NCBI GenBank assembly: GCA_033002965.1
Contig: JAURVB010006276.1
Span: 49,814-113,813 of the forward strand
Direction of reading: 5' to 3'
DNA from: Piper betle
Lineage: Eukaryota > Streptophyta > Magnoliopsida > Piperales > Piperaceae
DNA: 64,000 bases
Under the pieces are notes generated by a model that saw only the letters and a program-made list of their open reading frames with translations, searched no databases and had not been told where the DNA came from. The position numbers were made by a program, and so were the translations under genes. Within the stretch, counting starts at the first letter, position 1, and each line of letters begins with the position of its first letter. Shown here piece after piece: positions 62,400 to 64,000 of this stretch.

Positions 62400-63201
62400 A
62401 TGGTTGATGTACTACTAGAGGTGTTATTGCTTCTTATGCTGCTGGTAGCTCAAGCCCCGGTCTTCAACGATGCACAACGAGGTCAGTTGAAAGATTTTCT
62501 CCTGGTCAATTTTAACAAAACATGCACCTTATATAATATATTGGTTGGTTAATTGATCTCATCTGGGATCGAACAAGATTTTGATGATTTTTAGTTTGTG
62601 TACGTCACAAAATATGGTAACGTGTAGAGGGCTTCATCAGCCTAGACTGCGGTTCACCGGACGGCACCAAGTACACAGACGAGGTGAACGGAGTCACTTA
62701 CACCTCCGATGCCGACTACATCTTCACAGGGGAGAAGAGAGACATCTCGCCGACCACTGAGCTAACCGGCTTGCCCGAGTTTTTCAGGAACACCAGAATT
62801 TTGAGGAGCGCAAGAATCTTCCCGGTGGGAGATCGGAACTGTTACAGTTTGAAACCAGTGAGGAAGGGTGAAAAGTACTACATACGGGTTTGGTTCATGT
62901 ATGACAACTACGACGGGATCGAACAGGTGCCCATCTTCGATCTGTACGTGGGAGTGAATCTTTGGTTGACGATTCAATTGTCTGGGAGAGGAAGTGGAAA
63001 CTTCTATGAGGTTATTACGATGGCGACGAACGAGTTCATAGACGTGTGTTTGGTGAGGAAGGAGAACTTGGGGCACCCTTACATATCAGGTTTGGAGCTC
63101 AAGCCGGTCCATGCCAATGCATACAACGCCGCCGCTACACAGGATCTCCATTGTATCATACGTGATGACATTGGATATTCTCCCGACTATACAACCTACA
63201 G
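62400..63201 (+). CDS. malectin-like receptor (probably LRR receptor kinase), first two exons, incomplete in window
   Basis: Exon 1 (62400-62481) encodes a signal peptide, MVDVLLEVLLLLMLLVAQAP. Exon 2 (62628-63201) encodes the start of a malectin-like domain: EGFISLDCGSPDG, then DADYIFTGEKRDIS, RNCYSLKPVRKGEKYYIRVW, YDGIEQVPIFDLYVGVNLW, FIDVCLVRKENLGHPYISGL-ELKPV. This layout, with a short signal exon followed by a long malectin exon, is that of plant malectin-like LRR receptor kinases (the IOS1/SIF group), which sit in the plasma membrane. The exon ends at a GT donor after TTYR, as in the family, where the next exon begins near RYPDD. That exon is not found before 64000, so the next intron is long or the gene is cut short. 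The LRR and kinase parts are not seen. Confidence 0.8.
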
Positions 63202-64000
63202 GTATGGGGTATTACACGTACGTACGTATAATATAGGATACATTGTTTAATTTATTTTTTACTTATTCAAAAGCACGTTAAACATCATAGAGGAAAGAAA
63301 ATGCATAGTTTTACAAATAAATGTTGACCGCCTGAGAGGGACGCGGCTGGTAATTGCCAGGCTTGTACCCTTGTTGTTCACCAAGTGGGAACCATGCAAT
63401 ATGGGTTTCGGTTTGAATGAATTTTGGTTCACAACAAAGATCAAAACCAGCCCACTACCACCACCCCTTCTCCCAAACCACTCCTACGACCTCGTAAGTG
63501 CATCGTTGGCCGCCACTCCTTCACCACAACACCAGCGGTGGCGACGACAGTGAGTTGGCCTAGATGCCGCACCTAATCAAAGGCCAGGATGGACCCATCC
63601 TGGGTGTGGCGGCCATCGTTGGATCCAACGGCGATGGGTGGGGAGAAGAAAGGGGGAGGAGATGAAGTGGGTTTGGGGTCATGGTTTGGTTCCCTCTTGG
63701 GATTTGTTTATTTTGACCAAAATTAAATTAAATTGGTTTAAACTCGCTCCCAGGAAAGACGGTTTCGTTTGCCACTTGTCAAACTAACACAAAAGGAGTT
63801 CAAGCCTGGTAATTACTTGTCTGAGAGAGGCTCATAGGAGCCCAAGTCTGTTTTTGGGCTCTCCTTGTCTCAATGTAATGTTTATGAATCGTTTTTGGCT
63901 CCTTCCAATGGGACGCCACTCTCTGTCGACAAGTTTAGGTTGCCCAAAATTTGGCCTAAAGCAGTTGGATCTAGCTACACCAAGCCAACCCTCTGTGCGA
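63202..64000. other. presumed intron or downstream sequence of the receptor gene
   Basis: No malectin, LRR or kinase sequence is recognised. A GC-richer patch at 63500-63690 contains a near-palindrome, ccatcgttggatccaacggc plus gatgg, at about 63613-63637. Its core resembles the hairpins around the GC island at 16834-17400, so a transposon fragment is possible. Confidence 0.4.

Noticed and set aside
1..64000. Prokaryotic features, CRISPR arrays, tRNA or rRNA genes
   Set aside because: None seen. The window has spliced plant genes throughout, and no cloverleaf or rRNA sequence was noticed by eye.

Overview
The window is plant nuclear DNA, from a flowering plant. It is AT-rich, its genes are broken by GT-AG introns, it carries plant-only families (an AP1/FUL MADS-box gene, SPL, BIG GRAIN 1-like, CYP85A, COBRA-like and a malectin-like receptor), and it has plant-type transposon debris. 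I cannot fix the species. A non-grass monocot would fit, but nothing here proves it.

Layout. 1-499: possible last exon of a forward gene. 1670-6390 (minus): AP1/FUL-type MADS-box gene, eight exons with a 2.5 kb first intron. 6391-20339: about 14 kb without a recognisable gene, holding hAT-like MITEs, microsatellites, an AT-rich repeat family and a GC-rich island bracketed by hairpins. 20340-21271 (minus): BIG GRAIN 1-like gene. 27216-29563 (plus): SPL6-type SBP-box gene with a miR156-like site. 33060-35060 (minus): decayed LINE, with a MITE inserted that has a near-perfect 8-bp target duplication. 36844-42601 (plus): 14-exon gene for an FYRN/FYRC protein with a WD40-like C-terminus. 43542-46075 (minus): complete CYP85A brassinosteroid C-6 oxidase, tail to tail with the FYR gene. 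53016-55260: likely solo LTR. 56867-58744 (plus): COBRA-like pseudogene. 60509-62123: hAT relic with a perfect 8-bp target duplication. 62400 to 63201 and beyond (plus): first two exons of a malectin-like receptor (kinase) gene.

Four otherwise well-conserved genes (FUL-like, BIG GRAIN 1-like, SPL, FYR/WD40) each have a reading frame broken by an apparent single missing base, twice in the FUL-like gene. Three of the five sites lie in G runs, and one lies inside the miR156 site. Adding back one base at each site makes every coding length a multiple of three. This looks more like consensus error in the assembly than decay of four genes. The COBRA-like copy is different: it has a 20-nt deletion and in-frame stops, which is real decay.

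Functionally, the working genes are developmental regulators: FUL-like and SPL (flowering and age pathway), BIG GRAIN 1-like (auxin and organ size), CYP85A (brassinosteroid synthesis) and a likely chromatin-associated FYR protein. Nothing in the sequence shows that they act as a cluster.
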